Assembly (NCBI RefSeq): GCF_048213115.1
Contig: NZ_CP172404.1
Coordinates: 2,790,001-2,854,000, forward strand
From: Niveibacterium terrae
GTDB taxonomy: Bacteria; Pseudomonadota; Gammaproteobacteria; Burkholderiales; Rhodocyclaceae
Direction of reading: 5' to 3'
DNA length: 64,000 bases
The translations under genes and the position numbers were made by a program. This document shows positions 1-7,966 of the stretch, in pieces; position 1 is the first letter of the stretch, and each line of letters starts with the position of its first letter. The notes beneath the pieces were generated by a model. The model did not search any database and was not told the DNA's origin. It saw nothing but the letters and a program-made list of their open reading frames with translations.

Positions 1-224
1 GCCGGACCGAACTCGCCCGCCTCGGGATCAGCGCCGACACTCCGCTCACCGTCGACGCCCCCGCAGCGCTGATCGATCTGCCTTCACCCGAAGCCGCGAC
101 CGAATACTGGCTGGGCTACGCGAACTTCTACGTGATCACCCGCTACAACCGGTCGAGTTTCTATGCGATGTCGGTGCTGCAGCTCGCCCGCGCGCTGCGC
201 ACCGAACACGACCAGCAGCCTTGA
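1..224 (+). CDS. mltB: lytic murein transglycosylase B, C-terminal end (partial)
   Basis: Only the last 73 codons are present; the gene enters from the left edge in the frame starting at base 3 and stops with TGA at 222-224. The translated tail contains YANFYVITRYNRSSFYAM followed by VLQLARAL, the conserved C-terminal block of the MltB/SLT3 family, which cleaves the glycan strands of peptidoglycan to 1,6-anhydro ends in the periplasm. The catalytic glutamate lies upstream of the window. The gene is convergent with rpoS, and the two stop codons are immediately adjacent. Confidence 0.85.
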   Translation, partial: RTELARLGISADTPLTVDAPAALIDLPSPEAATEYWLGYANFYVITRYNRSSFYAMSVLQLARALRTEHDQQP

Positions 225-1160
225 TCAGAACAGCACGTCGCGCGAAACCCCCCGGCGCTTGAGGATGCGCCGGAGCTGAGAGAGCGCTTCAAGCTGGATC
301 TGGCGAACCCGCTCCCGGGTCAGCCCCAGCTGCAGCGCGAGCTCTTCGAGCGTCTGGATCTCGACTTCATCCATCCCGTAGCGGGCACCGATAACGAGGC
401 GCTGCTTCTCGCTGAGCTGGGATATCCAGTAACGGACCAGCTGCTCGATCTCGCCGTTCTGGATTTGCTCCTCCGGCCCTTCCGACAGATCGTCGGCGAG
501 CGATTCGCCAATCGACAGGTTCGGGTCGATGTCGAGCGGTGCATCGAGCGAGGCCGTGTGTTCATTGAGGGACAGGATGTGGCGGACCGCCTCGACGGGC
601 CGCGACAAGCGCATCGCGACCTGATCGAGGCTTGCCGAACCGTGGCTCGATTCGAGTGCCCGCTGGGCGCGCAGAACCTGGTTGAGCTCCTTGACCACAT
701 GAACCGGCAGCCGGATCGTCCGCGACTGATTCATGATCGCCCGCTCGATGTTCTGCCGGATCCACCAGGTGGCATAGGTCGAGAAGCGAAAGCCGCGCTC
801 GGGATCGTATTTCTCGAGCGCGTGGATCAGTCCGAGGTTGCCCTCCTCGACCAGGTCGAGGAGCGGAATGCCGCGATTGAGGTAATGCTTGGCGATATTC
901 ACAACCAAGCGCAGGTTGTGCTCGATCATCTTCTGCCGCGCCGAGAAATCGCCCTTCCTCATCCGCCGGGAGAGTGAGACTTCCTCCTCGGCGGTCAGCA
1001 GCGGGTTGGCCCCGATCTCGTTCAGATAGATCTGGGTGACATCGTTGAGAAATTCGTTTTCAGGAGGAGCGGGCGCAGGTTCCGCCTCGAAAGCCTCGAT
1101 CTCTGGCGGGAGATCCGGCTCTTTTTCTTCCTCTTCGTCGAAATAGGCCGGATCGTACAT
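225..1160 (-). CDS. rpoS: RNA polymerase sigma factor RpoS (sigma-38)
   Basis: 311 residues. This is the stationary-phase and general-stress sigma factor. Visible parts are an acidic N-terminus (residues 8-35), sigma region 1.2/2 with YDPERGFRFSTYATWWIRQN near 118-137 (the -10 recognition and core-binding helix), and region 4.2 with LTRERVRQIQ near the C-terminus for -35 recognition. The short acidic N-terminus in place of a long region 1.1, and the nlpD-rpoS arrangement, favour RpoS over RpoD. It starts 15 nt downstream of nlpD. In enterobacteria the main rpoS promoter lies inside nlpD, and the same is likely here. Confidence 0.95.
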   Translation of the reverse strand: MYDPAYFDEEEEKEPDLPPEIEAFEAEPAPAPPENEFLNDVTQIYLNEIGANPLLTAEEEVSLSRRMRKGDFSARQKMIEHNLRLVVNIAKHYLNRGIPLLDLVEEGNLGLIHALEKYDPERGFRFSTYATWWIRQNIERAIMNQSRTIRLPVHVVKELNQVLRAQRALESSHGSASLDQVAMRLSRPVEAVRHILSLNEHTASLDAPLDIDPNLSIGESLADDLSEGPEEQIQNGEIEQLVRYWISQLSEKQRLVIGARYGMDEVEIQTLEELALQLGLTRERVRQIQLEALSQLRRILKRRGVSRDVLF

Positions 1161-1175
1161 ATCCCCCCCACCCTA

Positions 1176-2105
1176 TTAGCGCTTCGGTAGATATCTCAAT
1201 GGATCTACGGGTTTCCCCTGGCGACGGATTTCGAAGTGAAGCTTGGCTCGATCGCTGTCGCTATCCCCTAGGATCGCGATCTCCTGGCCCTTTTTGACCA
1301 CTTGCCCTTCCTTGACCAGAATCTTCTGGTTATGGGCATATGCGCTCAAGAACATCGCGTCATGTTTGATGATGACGAGATTTCCGTAACCGCGCAAGCC
1401 GGCTCCGACATAAACAATCTTTCCTGCTCCAGCGGCGTGAACGGCCTCTCCCAGCGTGCCCGCGATGTCAAGACCTTTATTGCTCGCATCGTTGAAAGTT
1501 CCCACAATCTTGCCAGGCACCGGCCATGCCCAATCAATATCGGCATCGCCACGCGGTTCGCTCGCGGCGGGCGACTTCGGCGGTTCGGCAACTTTGTTTT
1601 CAGGACGCGCTTCGCTGACTGCGACTTTCGGGCCCGTGCCCGCCTCGGCCTTGATCGCGGCGGCGAGCGCCTGATCGGAATAAGCGACTTTCCCGCCGCG
1701 CGGCTCGCGCTTGAGACCCTCTTCGCCATGGGCGGGAGGCTCGGCGCGCACGGGACGGGCGTCGATCGGCCGCGTTTCGAGTACCGGCCTGGCCGACACA
1801 CCTTCCGGCGGCACGACGCGGAGCTCCTGACCGACCAGGATCAGGTTGGGGTTGTCGAGCTTGTTCCAGCCAGCGATGTCGCGCCAGTCCTGGCCGTGCT
1901 CGAGCGAAATGCTGATCAGCGTGTCACCCTTCTTGACGATGTAATGACCGGGTCTGGCGACCGGCGCGGGCTCGGCGGCACGGGCGTCCTGGGACGCGTT
2001 CGGACGCGCGGCTCCGGTGGAGCGCTCCTCCACCGGAGCGCGCGTCGCCGTCGAACAGGCTGCCAGCATCAGCAGCAGCAAAAGAGGAGAGGTAAAGCCT
2101 TTCAT
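1176..2105 (-). CDS. nlpD: NlpD-type lipoprotein with LysM and degenerate LytM/M23 domain
   Basis: 309 residues from the ATG that overlaps the pcm stop (ATGA). A lipoprotein signal peptide ends at LAAC with the lipidated cysteine at 17. A LysM peptidoglycan-binding domain spans about 54-97, followed by a low-complexity linker and an M23/LytM domain at about 197-305. The zinc site is broken: NKGLD at 209-213 has Asn where active M23 enzymes have His, and KLH at 288-290 replaces HxH. This is typical of EnvC/NlpD activators of cell-division amidases, so it is probably an AmiC activator rather than a peptidase. The frame is open upstream but that part is a shadow of pcm. Confidence 0.93.
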   Translation of the reverse strand: MKGFTSPLLLLLMLAACSTATRAPVEERSTGAARPNASQDARAAEPAPVARPGHYIVKKGDTLISISLEHGQDWRDIAGWNKLDNPNLILVGQELRVVPPEGVSARPVLETRPIDARPVRAEPPAHGEEGLKREPRGGKVAYSDQALAAAIKAEAGTGPKVAVSEARPENKVAEPPKSPAASEPRGDADIDWAWPVPGKIVGTFNDASNKGLDIAGTLGEAVHAAGAGKIVYVGAGLRGYGNLVIIKHDAMFLSAYAHNQKILVKEGQVVKKGQEIAILGDSDSDRAKLHFEIRRQGKPVDPLRYLPKR

Positions 2106-2761
2106 TCGGTTCCTGTCAGCAAAGGGACGAAACGGACGGGATCGTAGCGCGTTTCCTTGAAACTGCCGCCCGGGGTGCGCTCGATCAGCAGCAGATACTG
2201 CTCGATCTCGCCGACCGGCAAGACCATCCTGCCGCCCGGCGCCAGCTGGGTCAGCAACGCTTTCGGAATGACCGGAGCGGCCGCGGCGAGGATGATCGAG
2301 TCGAAGGGGGCGGCCTCGATGAGGCCCACGCTGCCATCCGCGTATTTCAATCTCAGGTTGGGAAGGCGCAAGGGCCTCAGATTCTCTTTGGCGCGGTCGA
2401 GCAGCGCCTTGATCCGCTCGACCGAATACACTTCCGGCGCGACGCAGGCCAGCACCGCGGCCTGGTAGCCGCAGCCGGTTCCGACCTCGAGCGTGCGTCC
2501 CAGCTCCCGCCCCGCCCCCAGCAGTTCGATCATCCGCGCGACGACATAGGGCTGGGAGATCGTCTGCTGGCAGCCCAGCGGCAGCGAGGTGTCCTCGTAG
2601 GCCCGGGTCGCCAGAGCCTCCTGGACGAACTGGTGCCGGGGAATCTGGTTCATTGCGCGCAGCACCCGCTCGTCGCGGACGCCTTCTTCGCGCAGGCGCT
2701 CGACCATCCGGGCGCGGGCCCGAACCGATGTCGTTGATGAGGAATGTGGATGAGAGTTCAT
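2102..2761 (-). CDS. pcm: protein-L-isoaspartate O-methyltransferase
   Basis: 219 residues. It transfers a methyl group from SAM to isoaspartyl residues in damaged proteins, starting their repair. Family marks are DTSLPLGCQQTISQPYVVAR at about 57-76 (the substrate-binding block) and the SAM motif LEVGTGCGYQAA at 91-102. ATGA overlaps at both ends tie it to surE upstream and nlpD downstream, giving the classical surE-pcm-nlpD-rpoS stationary-phase operon. Confidence 0.96.
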   Translation of the reverse strand: MNSHPHSSSTTSVRARARMVERLREEGVRDERVLRAMNQIPRHQFVQEALATRAYEDTSLPLGCQQTISQPYVVARMIELLGAGRELGRTLEVGTGCGYQAAVLACVAPEVYSVERIKALLDRAKENLRPLRLPNLRLKYADGSVGLIEAAPFDSIILAAAAPVIPKALLTQLAPGGRMVLPVGEIEQYLLLIERTPGGSFKETRYDPVRFVPLLTGTE

Positions 2762-3501
2762 CGGGCAAAGCGCTCCGACCAGAGGGCCATTTGCCCGAAG
2801 TGAGTCAAATCGATCTGCAGCGGCGTCACCGACACGAAGCCGGCGGCCACCGCATGAAAATCCGTTCCATCCCCGGCATCCTGGACCGCGCCGACCGCGC
2901 CGACCCAGTAGATCGGCTCGCCCCGCGGATTCTTCGCGCAGACGACTGGTTCGGACTGATGGCGACGGCCCAAACGGGTCAACTGCCGGCCATTCAGTTG
3001 ATCAAAGGGAAGATCGGGGACATTGACGTTGAGCAGAAAGCCGCCCTGAAGCTCCCATTGTCTCGCCTCTTCGAGCAGGTCGAGGACGACGCGCGCGGCG
3101 GTCGCGAAATACTGCGCATCGCGACCGACCAGCGAAACCGCGATCGCCGGAATCCCGAGCAAAAAACCCTCCATCGCCGCGGCGACGGTTCCCGAGTAGA
3201 TCGTGTCGTCGCCCATGTTGGCGCCGTGGTTGATTCCGGAGATCACGAGTTCGGGCCTCTGCGGCAGAAGACCGGTCACCGCGAGGTGCACGCAGTCGGT
3301 CGGCGTGCCGTCGACGAAGCGGTAGCCATTGCCGGCCCGGCGAACCGACAGCGGACGGTCCAGGGTCAGCGAATGCGAAGCGCCGCTGCGATTGCGCTCG
3401 GGCGCGACAACTTCGACGTCGTGCCGGGCGGAGAGCTCCCGCTCCAACGCGGCGATGCCCGGCGCGAAATAGCCATCGTCGTTGCTCAGCAGGATGCGCA
3501 T
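2758..3501 (-). CDS. surE: 5'/3'-nucleotidase SurE
   Basis: 247 residues, usual for the family. SurE is a metal-dependent phosphatase of nucleoside monophosphates and short polyphosphates that aids stationary-phase survival. The metal site is visible as NDD at 7-9, S39 in RSGASHS, and N91 in SGINHGAN. It is the first gene of surE-pcm-nlpD-rpoS and shares an ATGA overlap with pcm. Its promoter must lie in the region between 3502 and 4017, but I could not pick it out with confidence. Confidence 0.96.
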   Translation of the reverse strand: MRILLSNDDGYFAPGIAALERELSARHDVEVVAPERNRSGASHSLTLDRPLSVRRAGNGYRFVDGTPTDCVHLAVTGLLPQRPELVISGINHGANMGDDTIYSGTVAAAMEGFLLGIPAIAVSLVGRDAQYFATAARVVLDLLEEARQWELQGGFLLNVNVPDLPFDQLNGRQLTRLGRRHQSEPVVCAKNPRGEPIYWVGAVGAVQDAGDGTDFHAVAAGFVSVTPLQIDLTHFGQMALWSERFAR

Positions 3502-4017
3502 GGATGCCCCGGAAGGCGCGCGGCGGCGTCCATTGCCGGCACGGGCTGCCCGCCGCGAGAAGTCGGCGAGCCCGCCCGCATCCGGGCGCGGCTCCAGCCA
3601 AACTTGTCGATATCACGGCAGATCATCTGAGGTTTTCTTGACCAAGCAGCCTGAATTCGGAAAAGCGTCCGGTCGCCACGATCAGCGGGCGTAACAGGCG
3701 CGGGGAGATTATACGTTGCGCGGATGCCGCTGTCTGCCGCTCTTGCGCGCCTGTCATAACCGCCCGCCCAGCCCCGGGTCCGATCCGCCCTGATGCCCGT
3801 CACTCCCTCCAGCGAGGAACTCACGAAGACGAGGGACGGAGCCCCCCTCTGGGTCCGGCGTTCAGTACATTCCCTTCGAGAACTCTTCAAGGACGAGACG
3901 GGGCTGGTGATGAGCCAGTTCGGGCCCGCGGCTGGACGAGCGCATGTAAAGCACGGCGGGCGGGGCTACGGCGCGGCTGTAGCGCTAAACTGGCCGCCCG
4001 CTGCAAGAAAGGTCCCC
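3502..4017. other. intergenic region between divergent surE and the RNA methyltransferase
   Basis: 516 bases without a convincing gene. The open frames here lack family features and a ribosome-binding site. It must carry promoters for both flanking genes. TTGACC at 3638-3643 has no good -10 partner at the right spacing. The only solid element is a purine-rich Shine-Dalgarno (AAGAAAGG, 4005-4012) in front of the ATG at 4018. I see no repeat or hairpin of note. Confidence 0.5.
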
Positions 4018-4521
4018 ATGTCCGCCATTGAAACCATCACCCGCAAACAAGCCGTGCGCGACTACGAAGGCTATGCCTGCGTCGGCCTGGCCAACCCGAA
4101 AACACCTGCGAACGTGGGCGAAGTCATGCGTGCCGCCGGCTGCTACGGAGTGCACTCGGTGTTCTACACAGGGCAGCGCTACGACAAGGCCTGCGAGTTC
4201 CGCACCGACACCAAGCAGGTGCACCTGCAGATCCCGCTTATCGGCGTCGAAGACCTGCAGGGCGTCATCCCGCTCGGCTGTGTGCCCGTCGCGATCGAGA
4301 TCCACCCCGACGCCCAGCCCCTGACCCACTACACCCACCCCGAACGCGCCTTCTACATCTTCGGCCCCGAAGACGGCAGCCTCAGCGACAAGATCACCGC
4401 CTGGTGCCGCGACATCGTCTATGTGCCGACCCAGGGCTGCATGAACCTCGCGGCGTCGGTCAATGTGGTGCTGTACGACCGCATGGCAAAGCGTGAAAAG
4501 GCGAAAAAAATCGAGCGGTAG
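4018..4521 (+). CDS. SpoU/TrmH-family RNA 2'-O-methyltransferase
   Basis: 167 residues from the ATG preceded by AAGAAAGG. The frame is open further upstream but that part has no family similarity or ribosome-binding site. The three SPOUT knot motifs are present: NPKTPANVGEVMRAAG near residue 24 (motif 1, catalytic Asn and Arg), IFGPEDGSLSD near 117 (motif 2), and VPTQGCMNLAASVNVVLYD near 139 (motif 3). The protein is a minimal catalytic domain with no N-terminal RNA-binding extension, like TrmL. The target nucleotide, in tRNA or rRNA, cannot be told from sequence. Confidence 0.85.
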   Translation: MSAIETITRKQAVRDYEGYACVGLANPKTPANVGEVMRAAGCYGVHSVFYTGQRYDKACEFRTDTKQVHLQIPLIGVEDLQGVIPLGCVPVAIEIHPDAQPLTHYTHPERAFYIFGPEDGSLSDKITAWCRDIVYVPTQGCMNLAASVNVVLYDRMAKREKAKKIER

Positions 4522-4734
4522 GAGAGCGTGAGCACAGAGCAGGCTCCCTGCCTGCCCCCCTCATCAAACCGTATGCGCTATTAGCGCCTACGGCTATCCG
4601 ATGTTCTTCACCCGCATGCGCTGTATTCCGGTCAGCCATCGTCAGGATCACGTAGAGCCTACGTCCCTCGTACAGCAGATGGCTCGGAGAGTCGGGTTGG
4701 CGATCCGTCACCATGATCCGCACGGCCAGAAAAC
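4522..4734 (-). other. possible remnant of a group II intron 3' region
   Basis: Read on the minus strand, this non-coding stretch has two strong hairpins. One has CCGTA/TACGG and GCGC/GCGC arms around a TAAT loop (4570-4595 approx.), and the other has GCAGGC/GCCTGC arms (4535-4551 approx.), separated by TTTGATGAGGGGGG. The layout resembles what I remember of sequence following the reverse-transcriptase gene of bacterial group II introns. No maturase remains and I did not identify domains V or VI. The identification is tentative. Confidence 0.28.
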
Positions 4735-4764
4735 AAAAAAGCCAATCCGAAGATTGGCTTTTTT
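4735..4764 (-). terminator. bidirectional intrinsic terminator behind tRNA-Pro
   Basis: A perfect 13-bp stem (AAAAAAGCCAATC with GATTGGCTTTTTT) closes on a CGAA loop. It reads as a terminator on both strands and sits just downstream of tRNA-Pro on the minus strand. Confidence 0.9.
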
Positions 4765-4774
4765 GTTGGTTCTT

Positions 4775-4852
<78 letters not shown>

Positions 4853-4862
4853 CAAGCTGCGC

Positions 4863-4868
4863 ATTATA
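4863..4868 (-). promoter_or_regulatory. extended -10 promoter of tRNA-Pro
   Basis: On the minus strand the sequence reads TGATATAAT, a perfect TATAAT preceded by the extended -10 dinucleotide TG, 11 nt before the mature tRNA 5' end. The -35 region is poor, as expected for an extended -10 promoter. Confidence 0.7.
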
Positions 4869-4892
4869 TCAGCTTTTTCAGAAATTGCACCA

Positions 4893-5273
4893 TCAGGCTT
4901 TAAGTTCTTCGAGCACCGCAGTGAGCTCGGCGCGCACGGCCTCGATCAGCGCACCATAGCGACCCGCGGCTTCGACTTCCTCGCACTGCTGCAGACCCGC
5001 CTCATCGAGGCGATTGCGCGCCCCGCTGATCGTGAAACCTTCCTGGTAGAGCAGTTCGCGGATACGGCGCACCAGCAGCACCTCGTGGTGCTGGTAGTAG
5101 CGACGGTTGCCGCGACGCTTGATCGGTTTGAGCTGGACGAACTCCTGCTCCCAATAGCGCAGAACGTGCGGCTTGACGCCGCACAGTTCGCTGACCTCTC
5201 CGATCGTGAAGTAGCGCTTGGCGGGAATGGGAGGGAGTTCGGTGTGTTCAGGCTGCACGCTGTGTTGCGACAT
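4893..5273 (-). CDS. MerR-family transcriptional regulator linked to ihfA
   Basis: 126 residues. An N-terminal MerR winged HTH (FTIGEVSELCGVKPHVLRYW, about 22-41) is followed by RRYYQHHEVLLVRRIRELL and a short coiled C-terminus. There is no cysteine-rich metal pocket, so a metal-sensing role is unlikely. Its start lies inside the 3' end of ihfA (26-nt overlap in another frame), which implies translational coupling. The pheS-pheT-ihfA-merR order is conserved in many proteobacteria, but the ligand of this MerR is not known to me. Confidence 0.88.
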   Translation of the reverse strand: MSQHSVQPEHTELPPIPAKRYFTIGEVSELCGVKPHVLRYWEQEFVQLKPIKRRGNRRYYQHHEVLLVRRIRELLYQEGFTISGARNRLDEAGLQQCEEVEAAGRYGALIEAVRAELTAVLEELKA

Positions 5274-5580
5274 GAGTAGGACTGCTGCTCAGCTGTTCGA
5301 CCGCGGCCTTGAGTTTCTGGCTGGCGTGAAAAGTCACGACGCGGCGGGCGGTAATCGGGATTTCTTCGCCGGTCTTGGGATTGCGGCCAGGCCTCTGGGG
5401 TTTGTCGCGCAACTGGAAGTTGCCGAAACCCGAGAGTTTGACCGTATCACCCCGCTCCAGCGCAGTGCGGATCTCGTCGAAGAAGCCATCGACCATGTCT
5501 TTGGCTTCACGCTTGTTCAGGCCGACCTTCTCGAAGAGCAGGTCGGCCAGTTCAGCTTTGGTCAGCGTCATCGGAACCAT
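5248..5580 (-). CDS. ihfA: integration host factor subunit alpha
   Basis: 110 residues. This is the alpha subunit of the DNA-bending nucleoid protein IHF; the beta subunit is encoded at 18982. DNABII landmarks are LTKAELADLLFEKVGLNKRE at the N-terminus, KLSGFGNF, and the DNA-inserting arm RPGRNPKTGEE. The start at 5580 is preferred because GAGGAG lies 5 nt upstream; the inner ATG at 5571 would be too far from it. It follows pheT with 1 nt between the two coding regions. Confidence 0.95.
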   Translation of the reverse strand: MVPMTLTKAELADLLFEKVGLNKREAKDMVDGFFDEIRTALERGDTVKLSGFGNFQLRDKPQRPGRNPKTGEEIPITARRVVTFHASQKLKAAVEQLSSSPTHVATQRAA

Positions 5581-5581
5581 A

Positions 5582-7963
5582 TCAACTCCTCAGCTCCGCC
5601 CCCAGGCGCGCGCGAGCGAGCCCAACGAGCACTTCGACCGCCGCGTCGACTTCGCGATCTTCGAGCGTCCGTTCAGTATGTTGGAAGCGTATCCGGAACG
5701 CAACACTCTTCCGGTCAGGCTCCACACCCCTGCCCTGATAGACGTCGAAAACTTCGACCGACTGCATCAAGGGCTCGGGCGCGCTGCGCAGAACGTCGAG
5801 CAGCTCGGCAACCGGGCGAGTCGCCTCGACGATCAGCGCGAGGTCGCGGATCATCGGCGGGAACTTCGACGGAGCCACCGCGGTCGGCAGCACGCGCGGC
5901 ATCACCGCATCGAGTTCGAGCTCGAAAGCAACCGGCGCGGACGCGAGATCGTAGTCATGAACCCAGGTCGGATGCAGCTCGCCGATCCAGCCGATCGCGC
6001 GACCGCCGATGCGCACTTCGGCGGCCCGCCCGGGATGCAGTGCGGGATGGGCGAGCGGCACGAATTCGAGCGCCGGGTTAGCAACCAGACGTTCGAGGTC
6101 ACCCTTGATGTCGAAGAAGTCTGCCTTGCGGGTCGCGATCCCCCACTGCTCGGGATCGCTGGGCCCCCAAGCCAGAGCGGCAATCTTCATCGTCTGATCA
6201 TAGCCGGCAACGGGCTTCGCGGCGGGGTCGCGTTTGAAGCAGCGGCCGATTTCGAACAGACGCACGCGCGACGCGCGGCGCTTCTGGTTCGTGATCAGAT
6301 TGCCGACGAGCCCACCGAGCAGGCTGGAGCGCATCACTGCGAGCTGGCTCGCGATTGGGTTCGCGATCCGGATCAGATCCTTGTTCGCGCAGAAGTCGCG
6401 CTCCCAGGCTTCCTCGACGAAGGCGTAATTGATGACTTCCTGATAATCGAGGCCGGCCATCTTCGCGCGCAGAGCCATCGGCGTGCGACGGCTCTCGGGC
6501 TGCGGCAGCATCGCCATCTTGCCGACCGGCATCACTTCGGGAATCTTCTCGTAACCGTAGATCCGCGCGATCTCTTCGATCAGATCCTGTTCGATTTCAA
6601 GATCGAAGCGCCAAGAGGGCGGCAGAAGCCTGACTTCGTCGGCGGTGACGGTCAGTTCTCCGCCGAGCCGACTGAGAACCGTCGCGACGGTCTCGGCGTC
6701 GAGCGGGATGCCGATGACCTGGGACGCGCGCGCCATCCGCATCACGACCGGCGAGCGGCGCGGCAGATGCTCTTCGGACAACACCTCGACAACCGGGCCG
6801 GCATTGCCACCGCAGATTGCGAGGATCAGCTCGCTGGCACGCTCGATCGCGCGAGCCGGCAGCGCATAATCGACGCCGCGCTCATAACGGTGCGAAGAGT
6901 CGGTTGCCAGACCGTATTCGCGGGCGCGGCCAGCGATCGCAGCAGGCGAGAAAAAGGCACTCTCGACGAAGATGTCGGTCGTCTCGTCGGAGATCCCGCT
7001 CCTGTCGCCGCCCATGATGCCGGCCATCGCCAGCGTCTTCTCGTCGTCGGCGATCACCAGCGTCTTCGCATCGAGTTTGACCTCCTGCTCGTTGAGCAGC
7101 GTCAGCGCTTCGCCCTCCTTCGCCCAGCGCACCCGCAGCGAACCCGACAGGATCGCGGTATCGAAGGCGTGCATCGGCTGGCCGAGTTCGAGCATCACAT
7201 AGTTCGTGATATCGACGACCGCCGAGATCGAACGGATGCCGCAGCGCTCGATGCGCTGGACGATCCAGTCCGGAGTCTTGCGCGACGGATCGATGCCGCG
7301 GATCACGCGACCGCAGTAACGCGGGCAGGCATCCTTCGCCTCGACGTCGATCGCGCGGGTTGCGTCATGGGAGGCCGCGACGGTTTCGCTCTTCGGCTCG
7401 GCGAGCGGTGCACCGGTCAGCGCCGAGACTTCGCGGGCGATGCCGAGCAGGCTCAGGCAGTCGGGCCGGTTCGGCGTCAGCTTGATCGTGTAGAGCGTGT
7501 CGTCGAGCAGCAGCGCATCGCGCAGCGACGTGCCGGGTTTGAAGTCCTCGGGCAGGGACAACAGCCCCTCGTGCGCTTCCGACAGGCCCAGCTCGCGCGC
7601 CGAACACAGCATGCCGGCGGATTCAACGCCACGCAGCTTGGCCGGCTTGATCTTGAAATCGCCGGGCAGCACGGCCCCGACGGTCGCGCAGGGAACGAGA
7701 AGCCCCGCGGCCGCATTCGGCGCGCCACAGACGATCTGCAGGGGTTCGGCGGCGCCGACATCGACGCGACAGACCCTCAGCCGGTCCGCGTTCGGATGTT
7801 GTTCGGCGCTGAGGATGCGGGCGACCAGCACTCCAGTGAAAGCGGGGGCGGCGGGCGTCGCTTCTTCGACTTCCAGCCCGGCCATCGTCAACAGACGTTC
7901 CAGCTCGGCGGAATCGATCGCCGGGTTGACCAGAGTGCGCAACCAGTGCTCAGAGAACTGCAT
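5582..7963 (-). CDS. pheT: phenylalanyl-tRNA synthetase beta chain
   Basis: 793 residues, full length. In order: an EMAP/OB-type tRNA-binding domain (about 39-150), the B3/B4 editing domain, the B5 domain, the catalytically dead synthetase-like core, and the C-terminal FDX-ACB anticodon-binding domain (about 700-793; FPPMIRDLALIVE). With PheS it forms the (alpha-beta)2 enzyme that charges tRNA-Phe and edits mischarged tyrosine. It begins 3 nt after pheS ends. Confidence 0.97.
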   Translation of the reverse strand: MQFSEHWLRTLVNPAIDSAELERLLTMAGLEVEEATPAAPAFTGVLVARILSAEQHPNADRLRVCRVDVGAAEPLQIVCGAPNAAAGLLVPCATVGAVLPGDFKIKPAKLRGVESAGMLCSARELGLSEAHEGLLSLPEDFKPGTSLRDALLLDDTLYTIKLTPNRPDCLSLLGIAREVSALTGAPLAEPKSETVAASHDATRAIDVEAKDACPRYCGRVIRGIDPSRKTPDWIVQRIERCGIRSISAVVDITNYVMLELGQPMHAFDTAILSGSLRVRWAKEGEALTLLNEQEVKLDAKTLVIADDEKTLAMAGIMGGDRSGISDETTDIFVESAFFSPAAIAGRAREYGLATDSSHRYERGVDYALPARAIERASELILAICGGNAGPVVEVLSEEHLPRRSPVVMRMARASQVIGIPLDAETVATVLSRLGGELTVTADEVRLLPPSWRFDLEIEQDLIEEIARIYGYEKIPEVMPVGKMAMLPQPESRRTPMALRAKMAGLDYQEVINYAFVEEAWERDFCANKDLIRIANPIASQLAVMRSSLLGGLVGNLITNQKRRASRVRLFEIGRCFKRDPAAKPVAGYDQTMKIAALAWGPSDPEQWGIATRKADFFDIKGDLERLVANPALEFVPLAHPALHPGRAAEVRIGGRAIGWIGELHPTWVHDYDLASAPVAFELELDAVMPRVLPTAVAPSKFPPMIRDLALIVEATRPVAELLDVLRSAPEPLMQSVEVFDVYQGRGVEPDRKSVAFRIRFQHTERTLEDREVDAAVEVLVGLARARLGAELRS

Positions 7964-7966
7964 GGC

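Noticed and set aside
3486..3890. 134-codon minus-strand open frame upstream of surE
   Set aside because: No family resemblance or Shine-Dalgarno, and it covers the expected surE promoter region.
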